A DNA stretch of 64,000 bases from Kalmusia sp. IMI 367209 (GCA_027946365.1 JAPEUQ010000014.1:1-64000), one strand, 5' to 3'. Shown: positions 1 through 12,553, numbered from the stretch's first letter. The notes: a model not told the origin generated them from the sequence alone. Translations and numbers: made by a program.

Positions 1-3000
1 TAGTGGCATACTATATATAGTTATGAAGTATTTAACGTATCATATAGTTAATCTTAAAGATCTAATATATGTAAAGAATATTTATCCTTAATAGTAATAT
101 TATCTAGTTTTTTTAGTAATTATATGCTATAGTATAGTGATCAATCCTTATAGTAACATAACCTCATAGTCATTAAGAAGTAAATTCTCTGTAGATACAT
201 CTTTAGGCTACATATTTAGTAACTATACTTAAATAATCTCTGTCTTCTATATATTATCTTATAGTTTCTTCTTTATATAATTACATCTTATAGTCCCATC
301 TCTATATATTCTAGTAGATAATCTAGGTTCTTAGAAGATTTCTTATATTTTAATAAACTGTTGTATTTTTCTAGACCCTCTTATTTACTAAGAGGTAATA
401 AGGATTCTCTATTTATTATTCTACCAGTTAATTAATAGATTAACTTATTTTAGCTAGGTAGCTTTTTAAGAATAATTCATATAAAGATTATTAATTCAGG
501 TAATATTCATAGTTATATTTCTTATTTTTAATCCTTAGGATAGGAATAATTTTTCCTATTTCTTTATTATTATTCCAGAACGGTAACCTTCGATTTCTAA
601 AGAATACCAGGATTTCTTTTAATTAAGTTTATATTCCTTATTTTTATATAAATTTTTTAGAGATAGTTTTCTATTACCTTCACTATTAATTATTATTCTT
701 ATATTATCTATAGTATTTAGCATCTACATAGGTAGATTTATTCCTTTAAGGGCCCTTTCCTTTATACTAGTATTTAAGTTTATAGATCTTTTTCATATAT
801 TTAGATATTTATTTTCAGACATTCGTATCATAGTCTTCCTATAACACATTCTATTAATGCAAGTGGTTCTAGTATAAGAATAAAGGCACCTTTTATTTCT
901 TTAGGATTAACATCTTATATATACTTTTCAGTGGATAATATCGTATGTATAGATCCCTAAAGACTCAGTTACCTTAATACTTTTATTTTTACTACTAAGT
1001 ATAATATGTTAACTTATTACTAATATATAAGACTTATAAAATTTTATAATATATATGATATTTTATACTTACTTAGGATTATCTTTATTATTAGATTCCT
1101 TCTCTATTATGTATTATACTCCCAGATTATATCTAATATTTACTACAGATTTTAAGATATATATACTTTATTAATTATTTAACTTTCTATACCATACTAT
1201 TCCCAAGTTATTAAGAGATTTTCATCTACTAGAATTTTATTGCTCTACTCCATCTCTGGAAACTATAAACTTAGTAAGATTTATGACACTTAATTTTTCA
1301 TTCTTATATACCCTTATAGATATTCATTCTAGCAAGATTTATTTTAAAGAATTCCATTTTTAATTATTTCCTAGAATGACTATAAATCTTAGAATTAAAT
1401 AATTACTATACCAAGTTTAGTAGACTGTGTTACCTCCTACTTTTAATTTAGACATTCTTTATAGTGTTATTTCTTTTTGCTAAGTAATTAGACAAATATA
1501 GTTTATATCTTTCTCTAATTTTCTTCTTAACTACTTATTTTCCTTAAAGTTAGATAGGTTATTAAGAATTTAGGCGTCTTATTCTTTTCTATTTATAGTA
1601 AGACGTCTCTTAGTCTATTTTAACTAGTATCTTATAAATCCCTTTATACTTATAGGCGTTATAGTTATCTTTAAATACTTAACTAACAGATTATCTTATA
1701 TTTTCTAATTTCTAGCCACTCAGTCTCTTAGGATCTTTTTGCTTCTTTCTCAGATCGTTAGTTTTCTTTATTAGGTAGTTTCTAGCTAGTATGACCTTTT
1801 ATATCTAAAATATACTTCTTCTTTCCTAACTAGTCCTTTATAGATCTATTTTTATTATTCTAAGGCTTTCACCTTCTTTATTAGTACATGATTACATTTC
1901 TTACGTTAGAGTTAAGTTTTAGACCTTCCTTTACCCTTAGCTATTTTTTCCTATTGAAGTATTCCTACTAGAGATATAATTTATTATCTACTTAGATAGT
2001 TCATTAGATATTATAGGGAATATCATGAGTTTTTTCTATAAATTATTTTATAACGATATCCCAAATTTGTGTTTTTATAGAACCCAGTTATTAAGGCTAT
2101 TCTCCTAGTCTAATACTAAAGTGGCTAACTATTTAAATATAAATATATATACACTACTATTTTAATTTCTAGTATAGTTATAATAATTTTTGATTTTTTA
2201 TTATTTATTTAGCGCTCATATTAATAAAGGTCCTATAGAGTTTCTATTTAAAGTAATTTATAACTTTAAAATATTAAGTTAGTTCTCATTTTTCTTTCTA
2301 CTTTCTATATTTATGTAATGAAAATCTATTAGAATCTATTAAACTAATTTTATAACTTATTCTATAAAGTAGATAGCCATATAAACTATCTTTGCTTCTT
2401 TAGTTCTAGGAAGTCGCGGCTTAAATCTAAGGCATAAAGATATTACAAGAAATTAGCTACTTTGTATTTTAATAAACTTTTAGGTTCTACTAGTTTAACA
2501 AGGTTTTAGAGTCGTATTTTTAATCTTATCTAAGTTATTATTTTTCTCCTCTTTCCTTTTTCTTCTTTCTTTAAGCTACTAATAGAGCTTTTAATCTATT
2601 TAATTATTTATTATAGGCTTTTTTATTTTTTTACTTTTCTCTAAGAGACGATTAATTTATGTTTTCATTCAATATATTTTATATTATCTATAGGTGTCAC
2701 CTTAAGTAATCCTTATGATAGATATTACATAATAGGGTATAAATCAACATATCTATAGTAAATCCTTAAGATATACTAATTAAAGTGTAATAGAACGGTC
2801 GTAAGGCTATTCAAAGAGATTTAAGTAGGAAATAAAGACGTATAGGTTATATAGCTATAAGGCAAACGTTAATTAAATCACTATAAGTATTAATTATTAA
2901 TAAGGTTAATAATGTCTTTATAAGAAACTATTTATAAGAGAACTTAATAGACACAATAAGTATAGGCTAGTACTACTCATCATCTCTATATACTACTATC

Positions 3001-3006
3001 TATATT

Positions 3007-3040
3007 ACTCTATGGGCTCTATAGATAGAGCCTATAGAGT
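3007..3040. repeat. Near-perfect palindrome with adjacent direct repeats
   Basis: Two 16-base arms (3007-3022 and 3025-3040) are reverse complements with one mismatch and a 2-base loop. The right arm runs into a segment with the pattern GCCTATAGAGT...GTTTCAC, which recurs once about 40 bases downstream, ending near 3090. This part is less AT-rich than its surroundings. It looks like a surviving transposon end or small foldback, but no family can be named. Confidence 0.5.
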
Positions 3041-3954
3041 TCTGTTTCACAAGGTTTGGCAGATAGATGCCTATAGAGTCGGTTTCACGTGGGCCTAGAC
3101 AGGTTTCATGCAGAGTTGTTACGTAATCAAGATTATATATCTATATTATACTTAGTATCACTCTATAATTATAATACTAGTCCCTCTAATTTTATTAATT
3201 ATTACTACTAACGTTATTATTATCATAATTTTACGCGTAGTAGCCGTAATACTATAATTCTAACGCCTTAGATGATAGTGTAATCACTTATAATTATTTA
3301 GTTAATTATCTTCTTCTTCCACATAATTTCTAAACTAGTAATAACTATTTATAATAAAATTTTACTTATTATAAACCTAGGTTTTATTAAAGTTATAAAT
3401 ATTATTATTATAATTTATTTATTTCATTCATTAGTCGAACTATGCTAAATGGCTATAGGACTTTATAGATAGCTACTAATAGTCGTAGAGATGATTCTAG
3501 CGCTTAGAGCTTAGAAGTCTATTTAATAGCACATCTTGTTACTACTAGTTACTACCTATAATCTATATGAGTCTATCTACTATTTCTTATAATAGAATTC
3601 TAGATAAGTGTAAGACCTTATTTAGATAGCTTAATTACTTTTAGACTATAGTCTTCCTTAGTTTTATTAGCGCTTTAAGTTCAAGCTTATAGTTACATTA
3701 TATACGCTTCCTATACAAGTTAATAAGAGTTCTTTAAGATGTTATATATATTTATAAATAATTTATTTTGAACGCGTTACGCTTTAATATTAAAATAGTA
3801 AGCTATATATTATTTTAGTATAAAGTCTTTAGGTTTCATATTATAATTAGAGACATTACTGCACTATTATACGTAGGTGGTGCGCTTTTCTAGTTTACAA
3901 CCGCTTATATAACGATCATTTATAAAATACTGTTACGCCTTTATAAATAGACTG

Positions 3955-4110
3955 CAAGTATAGGCTAGGTTGGGTTGCTAGATTACATAAGACCCTAATC
4001 CCAACCGATACCTAAACCCATTAATTTAGCGCTAGTAATGGGTAAGTATAGGTTAGGTTAGGGTTACCAAATCCAGTAATAGGTTGTTAGGGATATGGTT
4101 ATACGTTAGG
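3955..4110. repeat. GGTTGGGTT / GGTTAGGTTAGGG-rich patch
   Basis: A GC-richer patch inside the AT block carries several G-rich motifs (GGTTGGGTT, GGTTAGGTTAGGGTTA) plus CCCAACC on the same strand. Their reverse complements resemble the AACCCAACC-rich repeats at 9635-9830, so the two patches flank the hAT relic in roughly inverted orientation. They may be decayed subterminal repeats of the same element. They are not a telomere, because there is no regular TTAGGG array. Confidence 0.4.
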
Positions 4111-5339
4111 CCCAAGTAATTATAATTAATTACTATTTCATTTATTATCTTAATGTTTTTTTAATTATAATTATTATTAAGGTGATAATTAGTATAGGTA
4201 ATATAATAACCATCACGCACTTATTTTATAGTTAATTATACTATATAACTAGATTCATTACTACTAGAGCTTCATGACTCCATAACTACTACCCCAATTA
4301 GGTTTTCTCCTTAATCAGAATATATAGGATAGTATCTTAGTAGTAATACTTCATCAAAATGTAAGAATTTTAACCTAAATTATAACCCTTATATAGATCG
4401 CATCTCATTTGGTAAAGGTCTAGAAAATAAGTATTTACTTAATAGTTAATATACTAATTAGAGGTATATACTTTTTAAGATATTCAACTATAAACGCCTC
4501 AGTAGCTTCTTGAAGAATACTTAAGATAGAAGTCAGATGTAAGTCTAGTTTATAGGTATAGACTAGCCCATGAATAAGACGTAAGAATGTTTATAAATAA
4601 GTACTTTATAGCTTTAATACATTCACCCTCTAAGCGACCACTATCCTATTAGCTTAAGAACATAATTAGGTTATAATAACTACTATCTAGCTAAAGGCCG
4701 CTTTTCTTTATTACTAGATCTTCCCGCGTAGCCTACTAGCTAGATCTTTCTTAGAAGCTTTTCAAGTTAATAGCTTAATGGTGAGGTTTTAGCACAACTT
4801 ATTTAGATTCAGTTATTATATAGAGTTCGCAGAGTAGCGATAAAAGTTAGATAGTAAAAATAAAAATAGAAAGTAAAAGTAGAGCAGAAGCTTAGTCACT
4901 AAGGTAATAGTTACATAGTAGTAAATATAAAAGTAAGAAATAAAGATACAAGAGAGAAAGTGTAAAAATAAGAGGGAAATATAAAAGTTAAGTAAGCTAA
5001 TTTATAGACTTCATTAGTTATATCATAATAACCTGTAATAAATTTCCGTGATAATTTACAGAGAAAGAGCTTAAGATACGCTTTAATTTAATACTTTACT
5101 ATAGTAATAATGCGACTTTTTTAGTCACTATATATATATACGCACATATACTATTATTATTATTGTTGTACTATAGCATCACGTATATGGGCCAATAAAT
5201 CTCACTTAACTACATCTATAGTTAGTCCCTAATAACTTTCTTTCATCTACCTTCTACTATACTTTATAGGATTACTTTATGTTATTATATAATTTTATTA
5301 TAATTTCTATGTAATAAAGTCTCCGCCTGCTAAGTAAGA

Positions 5340-6560
5340 GCTTGCTAAAGAGACTAATTTTATCTAGATCAACCTAAGGGCTTACTACCTAGTATTAAGC
5401 ATGACACCAGCTGGATATAACTATGATGAGTGGGATAAGTTATAGAGATATTTATTTTAGTTTATTATTATAGTATAAACTAATTTATATAGGGTTTTAC
5501 TTAAAGAGTAAGAATCGATCACGTCCTCTTACATGAGATACAGAGTTTATTTCTTGAAAAGGTCATCCTATAAACTTATTAATACTATTTAAGGCGTATT
5601 TATAATAGCATTTATAATTATTTAGTAAAGAGATTAAGCCACTTCATATAATAGAGAGATTAAGATTAAGAACGTTAATACTACTGATCGTTCTACTAAA
5701 GTATACTTAAGAAGAAACTTAAAAATAAGACACGCACACTTCTCTGTCTAAGGATGCAAAGAAAACTATTCTAAGATAAAACGAGAGAAATTAGATTAAT
5801 GCTTTGCACTCTCAGAAGATAGTGTTATAATAGTACTCATTATATATTTATACTTATAAGGCGTAGGTAACAGCTAGTAGCTTAGCTTGTATGAGTTCAC
5901 TCAGAAATAGAAGAAGCTAATTAGTTTCCTTAGCAGCACCCATAACCTTCAGAGAGATAAATAGTCAAAAAGCTTAATAGATAACTTAAGGTCAGGAGAA
6001 TTGCGACTCTATAGATCTAACGATACTTTAAGAAAATTATATAAAATACCTATAAAGATAGCTTAGCAAAGCTTAAAGTAATACATTTTAAAAGTAAAAA
6101 GGCTAAAGCTGATTAGTAATAATTTATAGATAACCTTACCAAAGAAGAGTTAGCTATAGTAATAGATAAGGACTAATAGTAAGTTTATTACATTCTTTTA
6201 TCACGCTTATATACTAATTACGCTAGATATTATGAGCCTACGTCTATCCTTAAGTATATATCTAGGGGAAAAAATATTGCGCTTAAAAGTAATTTACCAT
6301 ATGTTCTTAGTAATAAAGTAATAAGTATAAAGAAGAAGTTAACTATAACTCTAAGATTGACGCTGCGTATAATAAGGGGATGATGAATATAAGATCTCTA
6401 CTAATAAAGATAAGGATGAGGATAATAATAATAGTAAGGAGGAGTTTAAGGGCTTTATAGATTTTAAGGGGTTTTCTAATGAAGACGATTAAGTATTAGA
6501 GTCTACTATAAAATAAATACTTAAATATTAGAGGTAGATCTTAGTTAAGTTTTAGCACTC
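5340..6560 (+). pseudogene. Unidentified RIP-degraded coding relic
   Basis: Several frame fragments on the plus strand read like degraded protein. The clearest is open from 6183 to about 6380 (roughly 65 codons) and includes RLYTNYARYYEPTSILKY. A Glu/Asp/Lys-rich tail follows to about 6500. Stops elsewhere are mostly TAG and TAA, as in the hAT relic downstream. I do not recognise the family. It could be an upstream protein of the same element or a different transposon into which the hAT copy was inserted. Confidence 0.4.
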
Positions 6561-7479
6561 TGCTTAACTGCAATTAGCTAGTAATAATTAATATAGTTAA
6601 TAATTATAGATTATTTACCTAGAATATAAACATATCATTTATGATTTTAATACTCACTTATTATAGAATGTACTTAGGAATGTAAACAGACGTACTAGAA
6701 TATCATAAGCCTACACCCTATCTTATAGTCATAAATGAAACATACGCATTAAACCTCTTAGGCCACTAATATATCTCTTATAACTCCTTTAGTTTTATTA
6801 CATCTTTTTATTACATTACTATTCTTATCTATTCTACTTATAGCATCTGCTCTTTAATCCCACAGTTTCCACCTATCCTTAATTAATTTTAATTAAGCGC
6901 CCCCAAATTATTAGAGGGAACTCAGAGTATCTAATATTAATTAAATATTCATCTATGAATAATGAATATAATGAGAATAAAGCGAAATTCGTTCTATATA
7001 AAATAAGTAGTAGAGTAAAACTATATGAGCTACAGATCCTTTAACTCATAACCTATAGTAGAATTCAACCTCTTATTTTAGCCAAATCTAGACCCAATTT
7101 AGAGAGGCTGTATAGTATACAAATGGTCGTCCATATATATTCTATCTTAATTACGGATTTGCACTTCAACATCTAATAGTCAAAATAAGTAGAACTAAGT
7201 ATCTTATAAATCACCTTAATACTTAATCTTATAAGGAGACTCTAACTCCCATATATATTTAGTTACCTATATCTACGGCCCAGCCTCTATATTATTAAAA
7301 TACTATAACACCAGTCCCATTGTATTCTCCTATAACCTATGAGAATAAACTTATATAGTAATAATAGACAACAACTAGTCTTTCTAAATAGTAGAGAGGC
7401 CATCCTTTCAACGCTTCCTTCAATACCTTAGGCCCAATACTATAATAATGAGCCGTTATAAATTATAGTTAATATTCCA

Positions 7480-9200
7480 GGATTAAGTTAAAATAGCTAA
7501 AGCTTTTCTACTTTATAATCTTTATAAAACTATAAAGATCTCAATTACCTTAGATACTTAGTCTATAAGAAACCATCTTAGCTTTCTTACAGTAAAGGGG
7601 TACTATATTAATAATAACTAGGAATTTTATGAGAAGCTACTTGATTTTATCCCAATTCGTGGAAGTCATATAGGTACTTCTATAGTATTAGAAGTACTAC
7701 AGGTTCTATCTAATACGAATACTAAGCAGCAACTTCTAGCTATATATATAATAATACTAGTAATAATAGAACACTGGCTCGTACTATCCAAACTTAACTA
7801 TAAGAAGAAGGTATTAATTAGGATTCTACTAAGAATACGGTTCTATACCTCGTTCATATCATTAATCTGGTTGTCTAGGATATCATTCAGCATCTTGAGC
7901 TAGCAGCTCCTAGTGAGCTAGAGGTTAAAGAGAATCTACAACGGCGCCATATAAATGAGATTTAATTAGAAATTTTAATACTAAATTCTCTTCAGAAGGT
8001 AAGCTAGCTTTTATCATAGATATTTATTATAGACTAAGTTATGGCTAGCTCTAGGCAATATATAAAGTGATTAATTAATTCCTATAATGTTTTGAATGTT
8101 TTATTACTACTCAGCAATTCCTATCACCAAAAGAACGTCTCTCTATTATATGAGACGTGAAAACTCATTAGAATTTAACGTTCGATATGTGTGACCGCGT
8201 AGTTAAGTTCTAGTCATATATTAATGAATGGCTTAAACAAGAAATTAACTTAAAAACGACTCCTCATATTACTAGGGCTACTAGTAATAATAATAACGCG
8301 GAGGTAGATTTCCGTAACCTTAAATGACTTTAACTATCTCATACTAAGTAGTACTACCTTGAGCTTATTATAGCTATGCTAAAGAGGTTTAAGGATACAA
8401 CTGACTCTTTAAGCCAGAACTAAAAACCATAGATCTAATATATCTAGCTTATATATAACCAACTCTTTAATTTTTTTAGATAAGATGACGGAAGAGCTTA
8501 GTGAAGATTTAAAGAATAGAGATAATATAGAGTGACCAATAGTAGTAAAAGTTATAGCTAGAAAAGGATGAGCTAAACTACAAGTACTATTTAAAAACAG
8601 ATATAGAGGGGCTTCTTATTTAACTATATAACTATTCTTAATCCAACACAAAAGTTTATAGTATATAAGGTACTATTATCACAGCTATTTATTATAGTAA
8701 TTACTAATACTATCTATAGGATAATACTTAGGAAGCTTAGGATAAGTATAACTATTATTAGTAATTTCTTCAATACCTTAATCGCTATAATAATAAAGAA
8801 ACTAGAGATTTTACTCTAGTCTTAACTACCTATCCTAGACAATTATTAGGTACAGAGTGATTCTAGAAGCCCCCATCCTTAAACTAATTATAGTTAAGTA
8901 GTATTTCAGTATCTAGCCAAAACCAGGATACTAGCTTATAATATATAGAAGAAGAGTAAGGGCAGCACATCAGGAAGAAGAAGCTTATCTAAGTATACCT
9001 CATATTATTATAGGTGAATCTTTTAATATTTTACAGTGGTGAAAAGTAAATAAGGATACTTATCCTTATCTTACCCAAATTATAAAGATATTCTACCTAT
9101 TTAGATTACTATAGTAAGTATTAAGCGTATTTTTAATATTATAAGAGATATAATTAGAGATCGAAGACACCGTCTTTCAGTCTAGAGAATTTAGTAGATC
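7480..9200 (+). mobile_element. hAT-family DNA transposon, transposase relic (RIP-inactivated)
   Basis: Separate frame segments match the hAT transposase plan in the right order. At 7535-7710 the catalytic region reads ITLDT-stop-S, then FLTVKGYYI and LLDFIPIRGSHIG, with two TAG stops at 7559 and 7619 exactly where hAT proteins carry Trp. At 7843-7900 comes the HIINLVV-stop-DII motif, the stop replacing Gln. Near 8320-8430 a segment ends in TDSLSQN. At 9025-9180 the C-terminal dimerisation domain shows LQW-stop-K, YPYL and, after a one-base shift, KDILPI...RDRRHRLS. hAT proteins are cut-and-paste transposases that dimerise through this domain. The pattern of stops plus frameshifts shows the copy is dead; precise ends were not found. 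Confidence 0.8.
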
Positions 9201-9634
9201 ATATTTTTAAGCATGTAATTTTTAAGAGAAGGAGTAATATATTATTACAGAGGATAGCCTAGCACCTTATAATAGAGTAAATAATCTTTTAAGCTTCCAA
9301 CCTATTTAGATCATATAGATAGTATAGAGGAGGAAGAGATTATAGAGAAGGAAGAGGTTATAGATAAGAAAGAGATTATAGAGCAGGAAGATATTATACA
9401 TATTCCTAGTATAAATAGGAGTAAATACTCCAACCACGTAAACGTTAAAGGGTTCAACCTTCTTTACATTACTATATTTAATAGCTATTATAAATAAATA
9501 GTTCATATCTCTGACTTCCGCTAGTAGAGTGTTCTATAAAAGTTATAGACGTTTCCTAAATATACTTTCTAGTAATAGAATTATATAAAATATCAATATA
9601 AATTACCGTTATATAAATCCAACCTAGATAGAAA

Positions 9635-9756
9635 CCCTTAACCCAACCTATACCTAAGGTCCGTGCGACCCAACCCTAACCTGCACCTAGGGTCCGTACA
9701 ACCCAACCTTAACCTACACCTAAGGTTCGTACGACCCAACCCCAACCTATACCCAA
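9635..9756. repeat. 33-bp tandem repeat, three full units plus one partial
   Basis: Full units lie at 9658-9690, 9691-9723 and 9724-9756, each starting GGTCCGT or GGTTCGT and containing CGACCCAACC and AACCTACACC or close variants. A partial unit precedes them from about 9635. Related AACC-rich sequence continues irregularly to about 9830. The array sits between the hAT relic and the compartment border, so it is plausibly the element's subterminal repeat, which in hAT elements often serves as transposase binding sites. That role is inference. Confidence 0.75.
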
Positions 9757-9889
9757 TGCTTAGTAATAGCTAACCTAACCCCAACCTATCTATAGTTAAC
9801 CCCAACCCATTTGCCAGTCTAAAACACGCTGAGAACATGTTTGTATCCTCTTGTTTTTTTGTATTTTACATAAGACTCGTGATTAGTAA

Positions 9890-9994
9890 AGCTCAGCCGA
9901 CTGGTCGGTTAATTTGAAAGCCAAGCCTACTGCTTGGCACGAGGAAGCTCGGACCCCACCAGTAGGCTTGGCTTTTTGACCAGTCGGCTGAGCT
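9890..9994. repeat. Foldback (inverted repeat) at the AT/GC border
   Basis: The left arm (9890-9931) and right arm (9961-9994) are reverse complements over 17 plus 15 bases. They are interrupted only by a short segment in the left arm (10 bases facing 2 in the right). The loop is 29 bases. Within the left arm CCGACTGGTCGG is itself a palindrome. The element is GC-rich, unlike the sequence before it, and carries no RIP signs. It could be a MITE-like foldback or the terminal structure of a larger element. Confidence 0.75.
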
Positions 9995-10976
9995 GTATGC
10001 TCATACGAGCGTGCGCTGCTCACTGCCTGTTCCTGACAGCCAAGTCCTCTTTGCCGTTTCGCCCCCTCGATTGGCCGGCAATTTGCTCGAGCTTTGCGGA
10101 CAACGGCAAACTCATGGCCCTTCAGATTCCGCCCAAGCGTCGCAGACAGTCGCTCGTCAGTCTCCGGTCACACGCCGAAGACTGACAACGGCAACCTTTG
10201 AGAACCTGATGTTCGAGTCAGGGGTGGACTCGACCGCTACGATGGCCACGCGGGGAACCTGGGACTTTTATTACACTATAAACTTTCAGGTTTGGGATGC
10301 TGTCGTGGCGACAACCCTCACGATACTGCATTGCGTCAGGGTAGGAGGAATAGCACCGAGCAGTGCCGTCGTAGCGTGTACGCTAAAAGGGATCGGACTC
10401 CAAGCGCTTGGCCACCAGCGTTTCCCATCGTCACAAGGTGCAACAGGCGAACGGCAAGAGAGACGCGGCACCGCCACGCAGCCACGCAAGCTGCGAGCAC
10501 AAAAAAATCACCTTTGTTGGCTGCGGGTGACCAGACCCAAGCCGCGGCGTTGTCTTGAACAAGTTTGGTTACCCGAGGGGCCTCGTAACGCAGCAGTCTG
10601 TGCCGCTGGATCCCGGCGTTGAAACAAATCCGACCTGATCTCATACGCGTCATCGCTATTTTCGCCGCAGCGTCTCATAAGACCTCAGTGGGTTTCCTGG
10701 TCACCAATCTCTTCACTACGCCTCTTGCATCGTGGTTGGTAGTCACCGCATTACCTCCAATCAATATTCTCTTCACGTTTGCCTTTTAAAGCATTTGAGA
10801 TTCGTGCATAGTTTCTAGCTCTTCGTTACAGGTACGCTACCCCGGCCCGCACGTTGCATATCGGTCCCGTTACGGAACTCTAACTCGTTGAGCTTCAGGT
10901 TCCCCTAGTCGTGCCGCTTCCGGCCATCTTGTATATACGAAGCGATCGCTCCGAAATCCATCACAACTATACGATA
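9995..10976. other. Border region without a recognisable gene
   Basis: This is normal-GC sequence between the foldback and the aspartic protease. A 203-codon open frame at 10011-10622 overlaps several others in different frames and resembles no family I know, so I do not call it a gene. The last few hundred bases are presumably promoter and 5' leader of the protease gene. Confidence 0.4.
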
Positions 10977-12553
10977 ATGAAAACTTCGACACTGGCGCTG
11001 GCCGCGCATTTGGTGACGTCGGCAGCGGCGTTTACGCTCGTGCAGCGAGAGGTAAGCGGCTCTTGGCTTCCCCATACTCATCCCGATCCTCCCGCCTGCC
11101 GACTTGGCAACGTCCTTCCTGCTCATGCGAGATGTGATGTCTCACTTGAAGCCTGCCAGAGGCGTGCTAACCATTGCAGAACCCAAGGGTCTTCGGCCTC
11201 GATATCCAGCGCCGCCAAATAGCTAACCCTATTGAGCACGATCGATTACGAAGGCGGCAGAGCTCGGTTCAGGCGACACTGGACAACCTCGAGACGCTCT
11301 ACTTCGCGAACGCAAGTTTGGGGACGCCCGAACAATCGCTTCGCCTACACATCGACACGGGCAGCAGCGATCTCTGGGCCAATGCCGCAAATTCACGTCT
11401 CTGCTCCTCGCGAGGCAGCCCTTGCGACGCAGCCGGAACATATAGCGCGAACGATTCATCGACGTACAAATATGTGAACAGCGTCTTCAACATATCCTAC
11501 GTAGACGGTTCGGGCGCATCGGGCGACTATGCTACGGATACATTTCATTTTGGGGGCCAAACTATCGAAGATTTGCAATTTGGCATTGGATATTCATCGA
11601 GCTCATACGAGGGTATCTTAGGCATCGGTTACATGGTCAACGAAGTACAGGTCAACCGAGCCCAAATGGACCCCTACTCAAATTTACCCCAGAAGCTAGT
11701 AGATGATAAGAGCATCAACACAAATGCCTACTCGCTATGGCTAAACGATCTGGATGCCTCGACCGGCAGCATTCTCTTTGGTGGTGTCGATACCGACAAG
11801 TTCTCTGGTACTCTCAGCAAGCTCCCGATTATTCCGGAGAGCGGTGTATACGCTGAGTTCATCATTGCGCTGACCGAAATGGGTCAAAACGGCAACGCAG
11901 GTTCTATCTTCCAGAACGAAAGCGTTGCGGTGCTACTTGACTCCGGATCATCTCTCATGTACCTACCTGACAACGTTGCCTCTGCCTTATGGGAGGCCTA
12001 CGGCGCTACGTACGACTCTTCACAAGGCGCTGCTTTTGTCGACTGCGACCTTGCGAACGAAGAAGGGTCGCTGGATTTTACCTTTTCTTCCGATGGGCCT
12101 ACTATCTCCGTTCCTGTAGACGAACTCGTTCTGGTCATGGGCTACCAGCGTGGTGAACCTGTCTGCATCCTCGGTATTGGCCCATCCGGCGATTCGATCT
12201 CAGTCCTTGGGGACACTTTCCTACGATCCGCGTACGTCGTCTACGACCTCGAGAACAACCAGATCGCCCTTGCGCAGACGCAATTCAACTCTACCAAATC
12301 AAACGTAGAGGAGATTCAATCTGGAACTGATGGCGTACCCAGTGCCACAGTTGTGCCGAACGCCATCTCTTCGCTTCCTGTGGGATCTGGTGGTGGTCGC
12401 ATCGGTGGCCCAACCATCAACCCGTCGGGCGTGGGAGGTTTCAATACAGCATCAAGTGGCTTGGGATATCCCGCAGCCACCCCGAATCCATGGCACGCTG
12501 CCGGTGCCGCAATGGCTGGTGCCGGACTCATGATGGGGTTCAACGGTTTTTGA
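10977..12553 (+). CDS. Secreted pepsin-type aspartic protease (family A1, yapsin/OPSB-like)
   Basis: Two exons, 10977-11051 and 11180-12553, are joined across a 128-bp GTAAGC...GCAG intron in phase 0, giving 482 residues. The first exon encodes a signal peptide (MKTSTLALAAHLVTSAAA). A basic stretch (DRLRRRQ, about residues 46-52) looks like a Kex2-type propeptide cleavage site. The catalytic motifs are DTGSSDLW with Asp84 and DSGSS with Asp279. The C-terminal ~80 residues are Gly/Ser/Pro-rich and end in a weakly hydrophobic tail, compatible with a GPI anchor but not decisive. Such enzymes cleave extracellular or cell-wall proteins at acidic pH. It is the first intact gene next to the AT-rich block, and it shows no RIP damage. 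Confidence 0.88.

Larger units (their letters stand above)
1..9830. repeat. AT-rich, RIP-degraded repeat block (AT isochore)
   Basis: This stretch is strongly AT-biased, dominated by TA dinucleotides, and has almost no open frame of useful length on either strand. Where old coding sequence can still be read, Trp codons appear as TAG or TGA and Gln codons as TAG. That is the footprint of C-to-T change on both strands expected from repeat-induced point mutation. Composition switches to normal genic GC within about 150 bases near 9.8 kb. Apart from the relics listed separately, I see only decayed sequence. The segment 1-5300 very probably also derives from transposons, but I could not assign a family from either strand. 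Confidence 0.85.

Noticed and set aside
3955..4110. Possible telomere repeat (GGTTAGGG)
   Set aside because: Only isolated TTAGGG-like units, with no regular array; it looks like transposon subterminal sequence.
9306..9506. 66-codon minus-strand frame, Leu/Tyr/Ile-rich
   Set aside because: It comes from a purine-rich, repetitive AT tract in the RIP block; composition explains the open frame.
10011..10622. 203-codon plus-strand open frame next to the foldback
   Set aside because: It overlaps several other frames of similar length in GC-rich sequence and shows no domain, signal peptide or splice pattern.
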